Position numbers and translations under genes: made by a program
The notes under the pieces: model-generated
Seen by the model: the letters and a program-made list of their open reading frames with translations, nothing else
What the model was told of the DNA's origin: nothing
The model's database searches: none
From: Ilyomonas sp965199905
GTDB taxonomy: Bacteria; Bacteroidota; Bacteroidia; Chitinophagales; Chitinophagaceae
DNA length: 64,000 nucleotides
Direction of reading: 5' to 3'
Assembly: GCA_965199905.1 (NCBI GenBank)
Contig: OZ241366.1
Span: 1,860,001-1,924,000, forward strand
Shown: piece by piece, positions 15,553 through 24,340 of the stretch
How positions within the stretch are numbered: the first letter of the stretch is position 1
How the letters are laid out: each line of letters begins with the position of its first letter

Positions 15553-15662
15553 ACATTTTATTTTACAAAAAAATGGCAACCATTGTACCCAAAATCAAAC
15601 GCAAAAATCTTTGTTGAAAACATGGGGAAAGATAAGCGGCAGCGCACCAGGAGCTCACATGC

Positions 15663-16442
15663 TTATATATCATGTCCAAAGCTGCGAATGCAAGGCTTCC
15701 AGTATTCCTGCTGGTTCTTTATCCAGCCATGAATACCGAAAGGAACGCTGCTGAAATCTTTATTGGAGAAAGGCAGTTCTGCTTCGTTATAAATAACGAA
15801 ATCTGCACCAAATTGCTCGGCAAGATGCTTTGGTGCAGTTGCAAACCGGGGGTAAATTTTAGGGTAGTGAAGAGAGTGAAACAAGTCGTCGTAAAAGCCG
15901 CGTTTTCTTAATTTCCGCTGCCAGTGATAGAAGTCGATATAAGCTTTATAGCGCCATGTGATATTGTAGAATGTCTTTGTTTTTTTTAAAGCAAAACCAC
16001 CGTTTCCAAAGTAATCCGGATTGGTATAAGTGGTAATGATTTTGAAGAATGTATCTTTCATTATAAACCGGGTGTTATAAATAACAGAGCCGATATAATC
16101 ATAACCCATATCGCACCATTTGGTAAGCTCGTCACGAAAAACGAATGCATCGAGATGGCAGGTGAGCATATAATCATAAGCAAGAAAGCGTTTATAAAAA
16201 AGCGGGTTTGTTTGCAGCATGCTGTATGCCTCGTGCCCACGCCAGTCGAAACGCTCTACGCTTATATCACTTTTGCCAGCACAAAAATTCAGGTACCATG
16301 ATGTATCCAGCGAAAGGGGTGCCTGAAATACGATAGGATACCTGTGCAAAACAGATAAGGTTTGCAACAGTGAGACTTTTTCAGGTTCCGTTGGTTCAGG
16401 CATGTGAACGGGAATCACGATAATAACTTTATTGGCGGCCAT
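15663..16442 (-). CDS. DUF5672 family protein, glycosyltransferase-like
   Basis: A 259-residue soluble protein with the features of the DUF5672 family: KVIIVIPVHMPEPTEPE at the N-terminus, YDYMLTCHLDAFVFRDEL in the middle with a D-x-D-like acidic motif, GYDYIGSVIYNTRF, YFGNGGFALKKTKTF, and PFGIHGWIKN near the end. The family is thought to be a GT-A type glycosyltransferase because of the acidic motif and the GNGGF segment, but no substrate is known to me. It is a single gene between the H1-like gene and an untranscribed-looking gap (16443-16724). It could act on lipopolysaccharide-type glycans, which is inference. Confidence 0.8.
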   Translation of the reverse strand: MAANKVIIVIPVHMPEPTEPEKVSLLQTLSVLHRYPIVFQAPLSLDTSWYLNFCAGKSDISVERFDWRGHEAYSMLQTNPLFYKRFLAYDYMLTCHLDAFVFRDELTKWCDMGYDYIGSVIYNTRFIMKDTFFKIITTYTNPDYFGNGGFALKKTKTFYNITWRYKAYIDFYHWQRKLRKRGFYDDLFHSLHYPKIYPRFATAPKHLAEQFGADFVIYNEAELPFSNKDFSSVPFGIHGWIKNQQEYWKPCIRSFGHDI

Positions 16443-16724
16443 TTGTAGGTTTATTACTGGTGCAATCAGCTTTATGTATATGCAGGGATAATTAACCGGA
16501 TTGCAAAATAAAATTCTTATTCAGTCTGAACAAATTTTTCGTTTTTTAATTTCAAATTCATCGTTTTTTTAAACAGCGGTTTAGAAAATTAATTGCCAGA
16601 CAGTACCTTAATTCATGCCTTCACTGTAAATTCTGTGGTACAGATTCTTCTATAAAAGCAGACATCCATCTAAGCTTCTCCGCGAAGAGAAATTTTTATC
16701 GCAAAGCAATTACGATGATGCTAA

Positions 16725-17243
16725 TTAATCAGCTTGTTTCGCCATGGTAAATTTCTTTGCCAGCCAGCTTTCTTTTACAGGAATAATCCATTTGCTTAAC
16801 AGCTCTTCTTTAGTAGAAACCAGGTTGTTGAAGTATAAAGTGTCGGGTGTAATGAAGTTATTTTCAACTGCATATTTTGCCTGTGATAAAGGCAACAACT
16901 GGATGTTATCTTTTACATAGAAAGCCAGCGATTGCCGGTCGAACATATTGACTTTATAAAGCTCTTCTATTTTCTTAATCAGGCGCACTGAACTGTCGGT
17001 GCTGCAGCCACTGACGCCGGTTGCTGTTTCGTCTGCCATAATGATAATGAATTGACCAAACAGCATATTGGCAAAGCCTTTAACCGGCACACCATGACTG
17101 TTCCATCCGCTCACAAATTCCTCCAGTAAAGGTTCTATCGATAAAGCTTCCGTCATAAAAAAACGACGGCTGCTTTGGTACACCCATACTCTTGATAAAG
17201 CATTAAAATCTTCCGGTATAAATTGTTCGTATTCTAAATTCAT
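16725..17243 (-). CDS. Conserved Bacteroidota hypothetical protein, 172 aa
   Basis: The start is placed at the ATG at 17243 (MNLEYEQFIPEDFNALSRVWVYQ); earlier ATG (17282) and TTG (17288) codons in frame overlap or touch the upstream gene. The protein has no signal peptide. The segments FGQFIIIMADETATGVSGCSTDSSVRLIKKIE and DTLYFNNLVSTKEELLSKWIIPVKESW are of the kind I associate with a conserved Bacteroidota family of unknown function, sometimes labelled ABC transporter ATPase without an ATP-binding motif; none is seen here. It is downstream of, and close to, the CCG Fe-S protein, so it is probably co-transcribed. Confidence 0.8.
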   Translation of the reverse strand: MNLEYEQFIPEDFNALSRVWVYQSSRRFFMTEALSIEPLLEEFVSGWNSHGVPVKGFANMLFGQFIIIMADETATGVSGCSTDSSVRLIKKIEELYKVNMFDRQSLAFYVKDNIQLLPLSQAKYAVENNFITPDTLYFNNLVSTKEELLSKWIIPVKESWLAKKFTMAKQAD

Positions 17244-17284
17244 TGTTTTCGATTTATGTATTTCAAACTCATTACTCACCATTC

Positions 17285-18067
17285 TCAATCTTCCAAACTC
17301 ATAGCTATCAGTTCTGCTACATCCAGCACTTTTACATCAGCTTCTTTCTCTTTATTCTTGATGCCGTCTGTCATCATCGTATTGCAGAATGGACATGCCG
17401 CTGCTATTATTGCAGCACCTGTTTTCAATGCTTCTTCGGTGCGTTCAATATTGATGCGCTTGCTGCCCGGCTCGTCTTCCTTAAAATATTGTGCACCGCC
17501 GGCACCACAGCACAAACCCTTGCTGCGGCAGCGTTTCATCTCAACAAGGTCTGCGTCTAACGCTTCCAGCACTTTGCGTGGTGCTTCGTAAATATTGTTG
17601 GCTCTTCCCAAATAGCAGCTATCATGAAAAGTGATGCGTTTGCCTTTAAAAGCACCACCTTCCTTCAACCGTATCTTGCCTTCATCTATCAGTTGCTGAA
17701 GAAATGTAGTGTGATGAATCACTTCATAATTGCCGCCCAGTTCAGGATACTCATTCTTGAAAATATTGAAGCAATGCGGGCATGCGGTTACTATTTTTTT
17801 GATGTCATAACCGTTCAGAATCTGGATGTTATTATATGCCATCATTTGAAAGAGAAATTCATTCCCGGCGCGGCGCGCAGGGTCGCCGGTGCAGGCTTCT
17901 TCTTTACCAAGGATGGCGTATTTAATGTTGACTTTATTAAGTATGGTGGCAAAGGCGCGGGTTATTTTTTGCGCGCGCTGGTCAAAACTTCCGGCACAAC
18001 CCACCCAAAATAAAATATCGGGTGTTTCGCCACTCATCATCATATCTGCCATGCTCGGAACATTCAT
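17285..18067 (-). CDS. (Fe-S)-binding protein with two CCG domains
   Basis: The ATG at 18067 is used (MNVPSMADMMMSGE). The 260-residue protein contains two cysteine-rich CCG modules: the first with WVGCAGSFD and EEACTGDPARRAG ... TACPHCFN, the second with FHDSCYLGR ... GLCCGAGG ... AACPFCNTMM. Such modules are the iron-sulphur/heterodisulfide-reductase-like part (HdrB, GlpC, LutA types) of membrane-linked oxidoreductases and pass electrons to or from a quinone pool. The usual partner with 4Fe-4S dicluster and membrane parts is not adjacent here. The specific reaction is unknown. Confidence 0.9.
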   Translation of the reverse strand: MNVPSMADMMMSGETPDILFWVGCAGSFDQRAQKITRAFATILNKVNIKYAILGKEEACTGDPARRAGNEFLFQMMAYNNIQILNGYDIKKIVTACPHCFNIFKNEYPELGGNYEVIHHTTFLQQLIDEGKIRLKEGGAFKGKRITFHDSCYLGRANNIYEAPRKVLEALDADLVEMKRCRSKGLCCGAGGAQYFKEDEPGSKRINIERTEEALKTGAAIIAAACPFCNTMMTDGIKNKEKEADVKVLDVAELIAMSLED

Positions 18068-18124
18068 TGCCAATCTGTTTTTAAGTTTGTAAAAATAAAC
18101 GTTGGGAAGCAAGCGGCAAGATAT

Positions 18125-18196
18125 AAGCTGCGAGATTTAAACCGTGAGCTATTAGCTGCGAGTTACAAGCTATGAGCTTTAAGCTGCAAGTATTAG
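18125..18196. repeat. Degenerate AGCTGCGAG/AGCTATGAG repeat tract
   Basis: Short imperfect units such as AAGCTGCGAG, GAGCTATTAGCTGCGAG, AAGCTATGAGC and AAGCTGCAAG follow each other directly. The tract is non-coding and lies upstream of the CCG gene and beside a dispersed-repeat copy. A single similar motif (GAGCTGTCGGCTATAAGC) occurs near 39221. Confidence 0.5.
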
Positions 18197-18218
18197 GTAA
18201 GAAGGTTGTTTATGTTGC

Positions 18219-18345
18219 TCATCATTGCCGGGAACCTTGATGTGTGATTCTTATATCTCTTTACTTAAAAGAGATATAAGAACAAATCTTCGATTGCAAT
18301 AGCCGATCACAAAAGCGACGGACGATGGTTATCAAAAGAAAAAAC
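18219..18345 (-). repeat. Dispersed intergenic repeat, copy 4 (perfect AT-rich hairpin core)
   Basis: This is the reverse-orientation copy, with ends GATAACCATCGTCCGTCGCTTTTGTGATCG-like and AAGGTTCCCGGCAATGATGA-like. The core at 18248-18282 is a perfect 15-bp stem (TTCTTATATCTCTTT / AAAGAGATATAAGAA) with a 5-nt loop. It fills most of the 331-base gap between the CCG gene and dsbD. Confidence 0.85.
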
Positions 18346-18398
18346 ACTTCCATTGTAAACAGCCATGATATAACTGATAAGAATTACACTCATGTTCC

Positions 18399-20330
18399 TT
18401 ATTTCTTGCCAAACGTTTCCTTTCCACACGTAAGCCACGAAAGATATTCCTTCGCATCCGGCGTGTAGCCTACGGGATGATTTATTAGCTTATTGTCATT
18501 GTTCAATATCACATACAAAGGCTGTGATGATTGCGCAAAATTTTCGGCTTCAAAGGTCGCCCATTTGTCGCCGTTGGTTATAATATCAATCTCGCTGCCA
18601 GCCGCTTTTTTGTATGTTGTACGTTGCGCTACCGGCAGCTTTTCCCTGTCATCAACATAGAGAGAAACCAGGATAAAATTGTCCTGTATATACTTCGTTA
18701 CTTCGGGTTTGCTCCACACATTTTCTTCCATACGGCGGCAGTTGGTGCAAGCCCAGCCGGTAAAGTCAATCAGCAACGGTTTGTTTTGTTGTTTGGCTAA
18801 GGCAACGGCTTTATCAAAATCGTTCATCACGTTGGCTTCTACGGTTTTGCCCTGTATATTTTCTTTACCATAAATACTATATGATAAAGGTGGTAAAATG
18901 CCGCTTACCAAATTTAGATTCGCGTTTTTGCTTTGCGTAATGCCGGGAACTAAATAAAGAGTAAACAGCAAGGCAACCACGCCGATCACTTTTCTGCCGG
19001 TGCTAATTTTTTGCCCTTTATAATCGTGTGGTAAACGAAGAATACCGAAAAGATAAAGAGATAAACATAAGCCTGTAACAATCCAGATGGCAATGAATAC
19101 TTCGCGCTTTAATAAGCCCCAATGCATTACGAGATCGGCGCTGGATAAGAACTTAAAGGCAAGTGCGATTTCAGCAAAAGCGAGTGTTTTCTTCACAGTA
19201 TCTAACCATCCGCCCGACTTTGGTAGTGATGCTAATAAGGAAGGAAAAATGGCGAACAACGCAAAGGGCAGACCAAGCGCAACGCCGAAGCCGGCAAGCC
19301 CGTAAGTCAACGGCCAGGCGCCATTGCTTACCTCGCCCACAAGTAAAGAACCGAGAATGACGCCTGTGCAGGAAAATGAAACAATTGTAAGTGTGAGCGC
19401 CATGAAGAAAATGCCGCCAACGCTGGTCAGGTTACTCTTTTCGTCGGTGCGGCTGGCAATATTGCCAGGCAGTGAAATTTCAAAAAAACCAAAAAAGGAA
19501 ATGGCGAAAATAATAAAGACAATAAAGAAAATAACATTGAGCCACGCATTGGTAGCAATGGTATTAAATATCTGCGCGTTTACATTGCCAACAATATGAA
19601 ACGGAATGCTGATGGCAACATAAATCAGGAAGATAAATAAGCCATACAAAGAGCCGTTTCGGATGGCGATTCTGCGATTAGGCGAGCGCTTGGTAAAGAA
19701 AGAAACCGTTACCGGAATCATCGGGAATACGCAGGGCGTTAGCAAAGCAATTAAACCACCGATAAAGCCCAGGAAAAATACGGTAAGCCCGCTTTCAGAT
19801 ACGTCTGCTTTTTGTCCGCAATCAGCAATTGGTTTATTAATATCAACAGAAGATAGCTTGATAGATGAGGTTTGGTCAGTCGTTGCATCGGCTCCTTCTA
19901 CAGCAACAGAGAAAGGTTGTTCAACAGGATAAAACTCAGTGCCCCTGGCTGCGCTTACAGAAATATTTCCTTTTAATTGCTGTGGTTTGGTTCCATGAAT
20001 TACAACATCCTGCGAGAGAACAAGATTGGCATTATAAACAGACGCTTGTTTACTCCAGATGCTGTCTGCAACTACAGTTGCATTGCCATTGTACATTACA
20101 TTTCCAATGGCTTCGGCATTTTCATAAGTGAATGAAAAAGAGGCAGGCGCAATATCCGGCAACACTTTATTAACACCATAAATATACCAGCCGCCTGCTG
20201 CCTTTGCGGTCGCTTGTAAATTGTAAACGCTGTCGCTTTTTTTATGAAAATGGAACTCCCATTTTATGTCAGGCTGACAATAAGAAAGAAAAGGCAGGAG
20301 CAAAAGGAACAAAAAGTAGAAACACTTCAT
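18399..20330 (-). CDS. dsbD: Thiol:disulfide interchange protein DsbD
   Basis: A 643-residue three-domain protein. A signal peptide precedes an N-terminal alpha-like domain (to about residue 145). The eight-helix membrane domain follows, with its cysteine pair at Cys200 (LTPCVFPMIP) and Cys321 (FSCTGVILG). The C-terminal thioredoxin domain has WACTNC (Cys528/Cys531). DsbD carries electrons from cytoplasmic thioredoxin to periplasmic reductases. The N-terminal domain is odd: at the place where the redox pair of the alpha domain should be it reads SAARGTEFYP, with no cysteine. The adjacent gene encodes a separate alpha-like domain that does have the pair. The two are probably an operon (gap of 9 bases). 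Confidence 0.93.
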   Translation of the reverse strand: MKCFYFLFLLLLPFLSYCQPDIKWEFHFHKKSDSVYNLQATAKAAGGWYIYGVNKVLPDIAPASFSFTYENAEAIGNVMYNGNATVVADSIWSKQASVYNANLVLSQDVVIHGTKPQQLKGNISVSAARGTEFYPVEQPFSVAVEGADATTDQTSSIKLSSVDINKPIADCGQKADVSESGLTVFFLGFIGGLIALLTPCVFPMIPVTVSFFTKRSPNRRIAIRNGSLYGLFIFLIYVAISIPFHIVGNVNAQIFNTIATNAWLNVIFFIVFIIFAISFFGFFEISLPGNIASRTDEKSNLTSVGGIFFMALTLTIVSFSCTGVILGSLLVGEVSNGAWPLTYGLAGFGVALGLPFALFAIFPSLLASLPKSGGWLDTVKKTLAFAEIALAFKFLSSADLVMHWGLLKREVFIAIWIVTGLCLSLYLFGILRLPHDYKGQKISTGRKVIGVVALLFTLYLVPGITQSKNANLNLVSGILPPLSYSIYGKENIQGKTVEANVMNDFDKAVALAKQQNKPLLIDFTGWACTNCRRMEENVWSKPEVTKYIQDNFILVSLYVDDREKLPVAQRTTYKKAAGSEIDIITNGDKWATFEAENFAQSSQPLYVILNNDNKLINHPVGYTPDAKEYLSWLTCGKETFGKK

Positions 20331-20339
20331 TCAAAGGTA

Positions 20340-20795
20340 TTATTGGAGTTTTACATCGAATGGCTGCTTTGTTGGCGGCAGGCATTTTTCATCATTGCAA
20401 ATCATGTATTCAACGGTTCCGCTGAGGTTTGTGGTAGCCGCAGCTTTCAGCTTTACAGGCTGAACAAAATCTACTTTATCGTTGTAATATTTTACATCCA
20501 CATCAAACACGTTGTCGTGCATTGTTTTTAATGCGCCGGTTTCTTTAGTAGCACCATCAAGCGTTACCAGCGGGTTCGTTTTGAAGGTAACCTTAGTAGC
20601 TACCGGTCCACCTTTCGGCGTTGTTTGCGAATAGATATGCCATGTTTTTGGCAGCGCAGCAGTGGCTACCAGTTCGTATGTTTTTGCATCTTTCTTTTTG
20701 GCAGCAAAAGACCATTTTACAAGGCTTTCCGGCGACTGTGCATTTGCGAAAAAAGAGGTCAGCGCAAAAGCAATTATTAAAAGCGAATATTTCAT
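20340..20795 (-). CDS. Free-standing DsbD alpha-like periplasmic protein
   Basis: The ATG at 20795 yields a signal peptide (KYSLLIIAFALTSFFANAQ) and a 151-residue product. The mature part matches the N-terminal domain of DsbD (VKWSFAAKKKDAKTYELVATA, WHIYSQTTPKGGPVATKVTF) and ends in EYMICNDEKCLPPTKQPFD. The two cysteines Cys133 and Cys138 line up with the redox pair that receives electrons from the C-terminal thioredoxin domain of DsbD. The fused DsbD downstream lacks the pair, so this protein is the likely electron acceptor and distributor. The split-role idea is inference; the sequence difference is directly visible. Confidence 0.85.
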   Translation of the reverse strand: MKYSLLIIAFALTSFFANAQSPESLVKWSFAAKKKDAKTYELVATAALPKTWHIYSQTTPKGGPVATKVTFKTNPLVTLDGATKETGALKTMHDNVFDVDVKYYNDKVDFVQPVKLKAAATTNLSGTVEYMICNDEKCLPPTKQPFDVKLQ

Positions 20796-20807
20796 GTTCA
20801 CACTTAG

Positions 20808-21485
20808 TTAATTCAGTTGAAGAAGAGAAAATACTTTGATGCCATCAGTATTGTTCAGCAATGTTGACGTAGCCCGTTCCGGGTGCGGCATCATACCAAA
20901 CACATTGCCCGCTTTATTTTTTATACCGGCAATATTGCGGATGGCACCATTGGGATTGTAGGTCAAATCAATATCATTCACATCGCCAACGTTGCCGTTT
21001 TCATCGCAATAGCGGAAAATAATCTGCCCGTTATTTTCCAGCTCATTCAGTGTTCTGTCATCGGCATAATAACGACCATCGCCATGAGCTACCGGTATCT
21101 GTAAGGCGCCGCTGTTTTCATTTTTGATGAATACATTTTTACAAACAAACTGGCGGTGACCGTTGTTAAGCAACACGCCCGGCAATAAGCCGGCTTCGCA
21201 TAAAATCTGGAAGCCATTACACACGCCAAGTACTTTTCCGCCGCGGTTGGCAAACTCAATTACGCTTTGCATCATCGGGCTGAAACGCGCAATGGCACCG
21301 CAACGCAGATAATCACCATACGAAAAGCCGCCGGGAAGTACAATGCAATCATCGGTAGAAAAAGCGCTGATGTCTTTGTCTTTATGCCACAACATGATAA
21401 CCTCTTTATTCAGGTCGTTGGAAAGTGCATCCTGCATATCGCGGTCGCAGTTGGAGCCGGGAAAAACAACTACACCAAACTTCAT
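20808..21485 (-). CDS. purQ: Phosphoribosylformylglycinamidine synthase, glutaminase subunit
   Basis: A 225-residue class I glutamine amidotransferase. The nucleophile is Cys89 in LGVCNGFQILCEAG, and the His/Glu pair is in MMPHPERAT near the C-terminus. The N-terminus FGVVVFPGSNCDRDM is diagnostic of PurQ. With PurL and PurS it converts FGAR and glutamine to FGAM in the fourth step of purine synthesis. The small separate subunit implies that PurL is the short form, encoded elsewhere. It lies 12 bases upstream of the DsbD-alpha gene on the same strand; a functional link between them is not expected. Confidence 0.96.
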   Translation of the reverse strand: MKFGVVVFPGSNCDRDMQDALSNDLNKEVIMLWHKDKDISAFSTDDCIVLPGGFSYGDYLRCGAIARFSPMMQSVIEFANRGGKVLGVCNGFQILCEAGLLPGVLLNNGHRQFVCKNVFIKNENSGALQIPVAHGDGRYYADDRTLNELENNGQIIFRYCDENGNVGDVNDIDLTYNPNGAIRNIAGIKNKAGNVFGMMPHPERATSTLLNNTDGIKVFSLLQLN

Positions 21486-21645
21486 AGATGAAAATTGAAC
21501 CGCAAAATTAAACGGCAGCGAGTTAATACGGAGTTTAAAGTTTTATTGAATAGTTCGCAAGCCAGGAAGACGGGAATATCTGATTGTTGATTATTGAACA
21601 ATAACAATTGCGGATGTACATCTGCAAACTTTGCTATCAGTTTTC

Positions 21646-22617
21646 CTACAGCCAATACCAGTTATTAAACATAATTACCACCACAAATACCCAAAAGAGA
21701 ATATTCTGCAGCAGCTCATTTTTTGAATAAACAAAGGTATTGCTGGCTAAAGCAGCAGCGGGTATCATGCCAAGCATCAGCATTGATACGGTTTCACCTT
21801 TCAGTACAAAAAGAAGCGGTATACTTAGAAGGAACATAAGGAACAAAACGCTCCAGCAACGCCGCGTATGAATAATCATACGACCTGTATTTGCCTGCCA
21901 CGAAAAAATGCCTGCCACAAGTAAAGAGCCGCCCGCAATGGTTGTAATAAGCAACGGTATTTGATTGCCGGTAAGCAGGTGCGGTGCAAACTGTGGCAAT
22001 ATGGAAAGAAAGCTTGCCAGGCTATCGTTGAGAAATAACAGCGAAGCCAGCAGGTAAGGCGGTGTAAGAATGCCAAACAGGAGAATAATCCATTCATTGA
22101 AACGAAAGGCGCGCAGCAATGCCAGCGCTATAAAAGCGGTTGGAATAAGGAATAAACACGGAGGATAAACAATCACGCAAACGCCGGTGAGAAAGCCCGC
22201 ATTGTATATCATAGGACGGCTGCGTGGCGAACTATATAGTCTTGCTAATAAAGCAAACAGCCAGATAATTACAAAGTTGAACAGCAAGGCAGGCGTGATA
22301 TTGCTCCACTCCGGCAACAGCGCAGTAAGCAGCAAATAACTCAAGGCTGGTATAAAATACAGCCTGGGAAACATGCGCAGATTGTTGAGCACAGCACTAA
22401 GCCGCAACGACTGCACAATAATGATAGCGTGATAAAGCAAAACCAAAAACACCGATGGCAAACTACTGAGCGGCGTCAGTAATTCCTTCATCCATGAATC
22501 TGCATCCGGCACTACAACATGCGGCGGAAAAATAAAGAAATGACTGTGGAGAACAACGCTTAAAAGAAGTAGCCAGAATACGCTGAACGATGATTTTTCA
22601 CGAAAAACAGAAATCAC
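21646..22617 (-). CDS. DUF6427-like integral membrane protein
   Basis: A 323-residue very hydrophobic protein with about ten predicted membrane segments (e.g. FWLLLLSVVLHSHFFIF, LYFIPALSYLLLTALL, LLITTIAGGSLLVAGIF, LFLMFLLSIPLLFVL). Its N-terminus MISVFREKSSF and overall pattern fit the DUF6427 family of Bacteroidota, function unknown. The start codon is GTG at 22615-22617, four bases after the stop of the upstream secreted-protein gene, so the two are translationally coupled. Family assignment is from general resemblance and is less certain than the membrane topology. Confidence 0.75.
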   Translation of the reverse strand: MISVFREKSSFSVFWLLLLSVVLHSHFFIFPPHVVVPDADSWMKELLTPLSSLPSVFLVLLYHAIIIVQSLRLSAVLNNLRMFPRLYFIPALSYLLLTALLPEWSNITPALLFNFVIIWLFALLARLYSSPRSRPMIYNAGFLTGVCVIVYPPCLFLIPTAFIALALLRAFRFNEWIILLFGILTPPYLLASLLFLNDSLASFLSILPQFAPHLLTGNQIPLLITTIAGGSLLVAGIFSWQANTGRMIIHTRRCWSVLFLMFLLSIPLLFVLKGETVSMLMLGMIPAAALASNTFVYSKNELLQNILFWVFVVVIMFNNWYWL

Positions 22618-22623
22618 AGGTGG

Positions 22624-24156
22624 TTATTGAAAGTCAACTTTTGCGAAGCAAATATAGTTCCTGTAGGTACAGGGTATAATCATTTGTTTCGCAGCCACCT
22701 GCTTGCCGAGACGAGGCATAAATTCGTAGCCACGGCCGAGGTTTTTTAAAGTGGGTGTCTGGTTCAGTTTGCCGGCAGGCGTTACCGTTTGGTCAGAAAG
22801 CAGTACGTTCTTCCGTTCTGTTTGATTATAAAGGAAGTGAACTTCTGTGCCGGTATTCATGGTTGTATAGCCAATAAAATCATCTGTGTTATCATCGTAC
22901 TGCGCTTTGTGTATCACATTTGACCATGAAAGTTTAGCTGACGAATCAAAAGAAAGCAAAGCGATATTATCTGCAAAATAGCGCGTGTTATTGTACCCAA
23001 AACCGCCGCGATACCAGGGATAATAGCCGTAACCATAACCGCCATAACTAAACGGGCTATAGTAAAGAGACGAGCCATAACCACCATAATAATTGCCAAG
23101 ATAATCCCACCGGTTATATTGGTTGCCGCGCGAGCTTGAATACACTGATTCGGCTGCTACCACGTAGCCACCATCGCGGCGCATCACTATGTTTTGAAGA
23201 AAGAAATCGTTGAAAGCGTATTTTGCGTTGCCTTCATTTTTAGCTTCTGCGCGCAGGTCATCATCAAAAGCTGTATAGGTAGTCGATATTACGCTGTCTG
23301 CTTCTTTACTAAACAGGGAAGCATACAAGCCATCTACATTGCCGCGTTTGCTTTTACTGTAAAAAGATGCCAGCAGAAAGTTATTGTTTTCGTTGTCTAC
23401 TTTCAACCTGATGTCATCAAGATATACGCGTGAAGAAGACAATGGATGCAATGTGAGGTCGCTCGCATCTTTCTTTTGCGTAATTAAAGTAATATCTGAA
23501 ATATTATCTTTTTTCGAACTGCCGGCTGCCCGCACAAACACGAGGTCGCCTTTATTATCAATATTAAACTCGGTAAGAAAATTACTGCGGTCGGGCATGT
23601 CAATATTTGCCACCGATTTTTTTATGCGGCGAAGATCATTATCAAACAACACGCAGGTAACCTGGTTAGACACCTGCTCTTTGGTATTGATTTTTACAAA
23701 AGCAATCTTTTGTTTGTCTTCACTATACAGCAACGAGTATATCTTATTACTCATGAACATGCTGATCTGCGTTGTGTCAAGCTCCATGGGTTCGCCAACC
23801 AATTTGCCATCACCATCAATTTTTGCTGCCATGCAGTACACAATACTGCGTTTCTGGTATTGGTAAAACACGTAAAAGAAATTGCGGTACGAAAGTATAT
23901 CTGTATTAAAAGTGCGGTCGGGCAGAAAGTCAAGCTTCTCTGTTGCTAACTGCTTCATCTCATCATCATACACAGCTACCGTATAGTTGTTGTGATTGTT
24001 TTTGAAAATGAGATAATTGTTGTTTAGCTTTCCAACAATATCAAAGTCAAGATTGCGCACATCATTGCGGTCCGGCGCAGAGTAAACAATAGACTGGCTA
24101 TGCGAAAAAAGTGAAATAAGGCAACAGGCAACAATCAAAAGATATTTGTGATACAT
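22624..24156 (-). CDS. Secreted protein of unknown function with a Gly/Tyr-rich segment
   Basis: The ATG at 24156 gives a signal peptide (YHKYLLIVACCLISLFSHSQ) and a 510-residue exported protein. I do not recognise the family. Most of it looks like a beta-propeller-like series of strands (VYDDEMKQLATEKLDFLPD, CVLFDNDLRRIKKSV, GGYVVAAESVYSSSRG). Residues about 345-390 are extremely rich in Gly and Tyr (GNYYGGYG, YSYGGYGYGYYP-like), a low-complexity insert probably exposed and flexible. The downstream DUF6427-like gene starts four bases after its stop, suggesting a secreted/membrane pair. Confidence 0.75.
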   Translation of the reverse strand: MYHKYLLIVACCLISLFSHSQSIVYSAPDRNDVRNLDFDIVGKLNNNYLIFKNNHNNYTVAVYDDEMKQLATEKLDFLPDRTFNTDILSYRNFFYVFYQYQKRSIVYCMAAKIDGDGKLVGEPMELDTTQISMFMSNKIYSLLYSEDKQKIAFVKINTKEQVSNQVTCVLFDNDLRRIKKSVANIDMPDRSNFLTEFNIDNKGDLVFVRAAGSSKKDNISDITLITQKKDASDLTLHPLSSSRVYLDDIRLKVDNENNNFLLASFYSKSKRGNVDGLYASLFSKEADSVISTTYTAFDDDLRAEAKNEGNAKYAFNDFFLQNIVMRRDGGYVVAAESVYSSSRGNQYNRWDYLGNYYGGYGSSLYYSPFSYGGYGYGYYPWYRGGFGYNNTRYFADNIALLSFDSSAKLSWSNVIHKAQYDDNTDDFIGYTTMNTGTEVHFLYNQTERKNVLLSDQTVTPAGKLNQTPTLKNLGRGYEFMPRLGKQVAAKQMIIPCTYRNYICFAKVDFQ

Positions 24157-24340
24157 GCGAACGCATAATTGTTTACTAACAAAAATAGTAAATAGCATTT
24201 TGGCGGGCAGAGGTTGCAAAAGAGATTTTTGTTAATCTTTAAAGAGAGGAAGAAATGTTGGGTCAAACGCCTGAAACTTACATCCAAAGAAAAAGCATCA
24301 TTTCATAATTATCTTGAGAACTGCCATTCTTTACACTTCA

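Noticed and set aside
15269..15754. 161-aa plus-strand frame rich in Ala, Phe and Val
   Set aside because: It is the complement of the Lys/Ala repeat gene; the hydrophobic pattern is an artefact of reading KKA codons backwards.
18125..18196. Degenerate AGCTGCGAG tract as a CRISPR-like array
   Set aside because: Units are irregular in length and sequence, with no unique spacers and no cas genes nearby.
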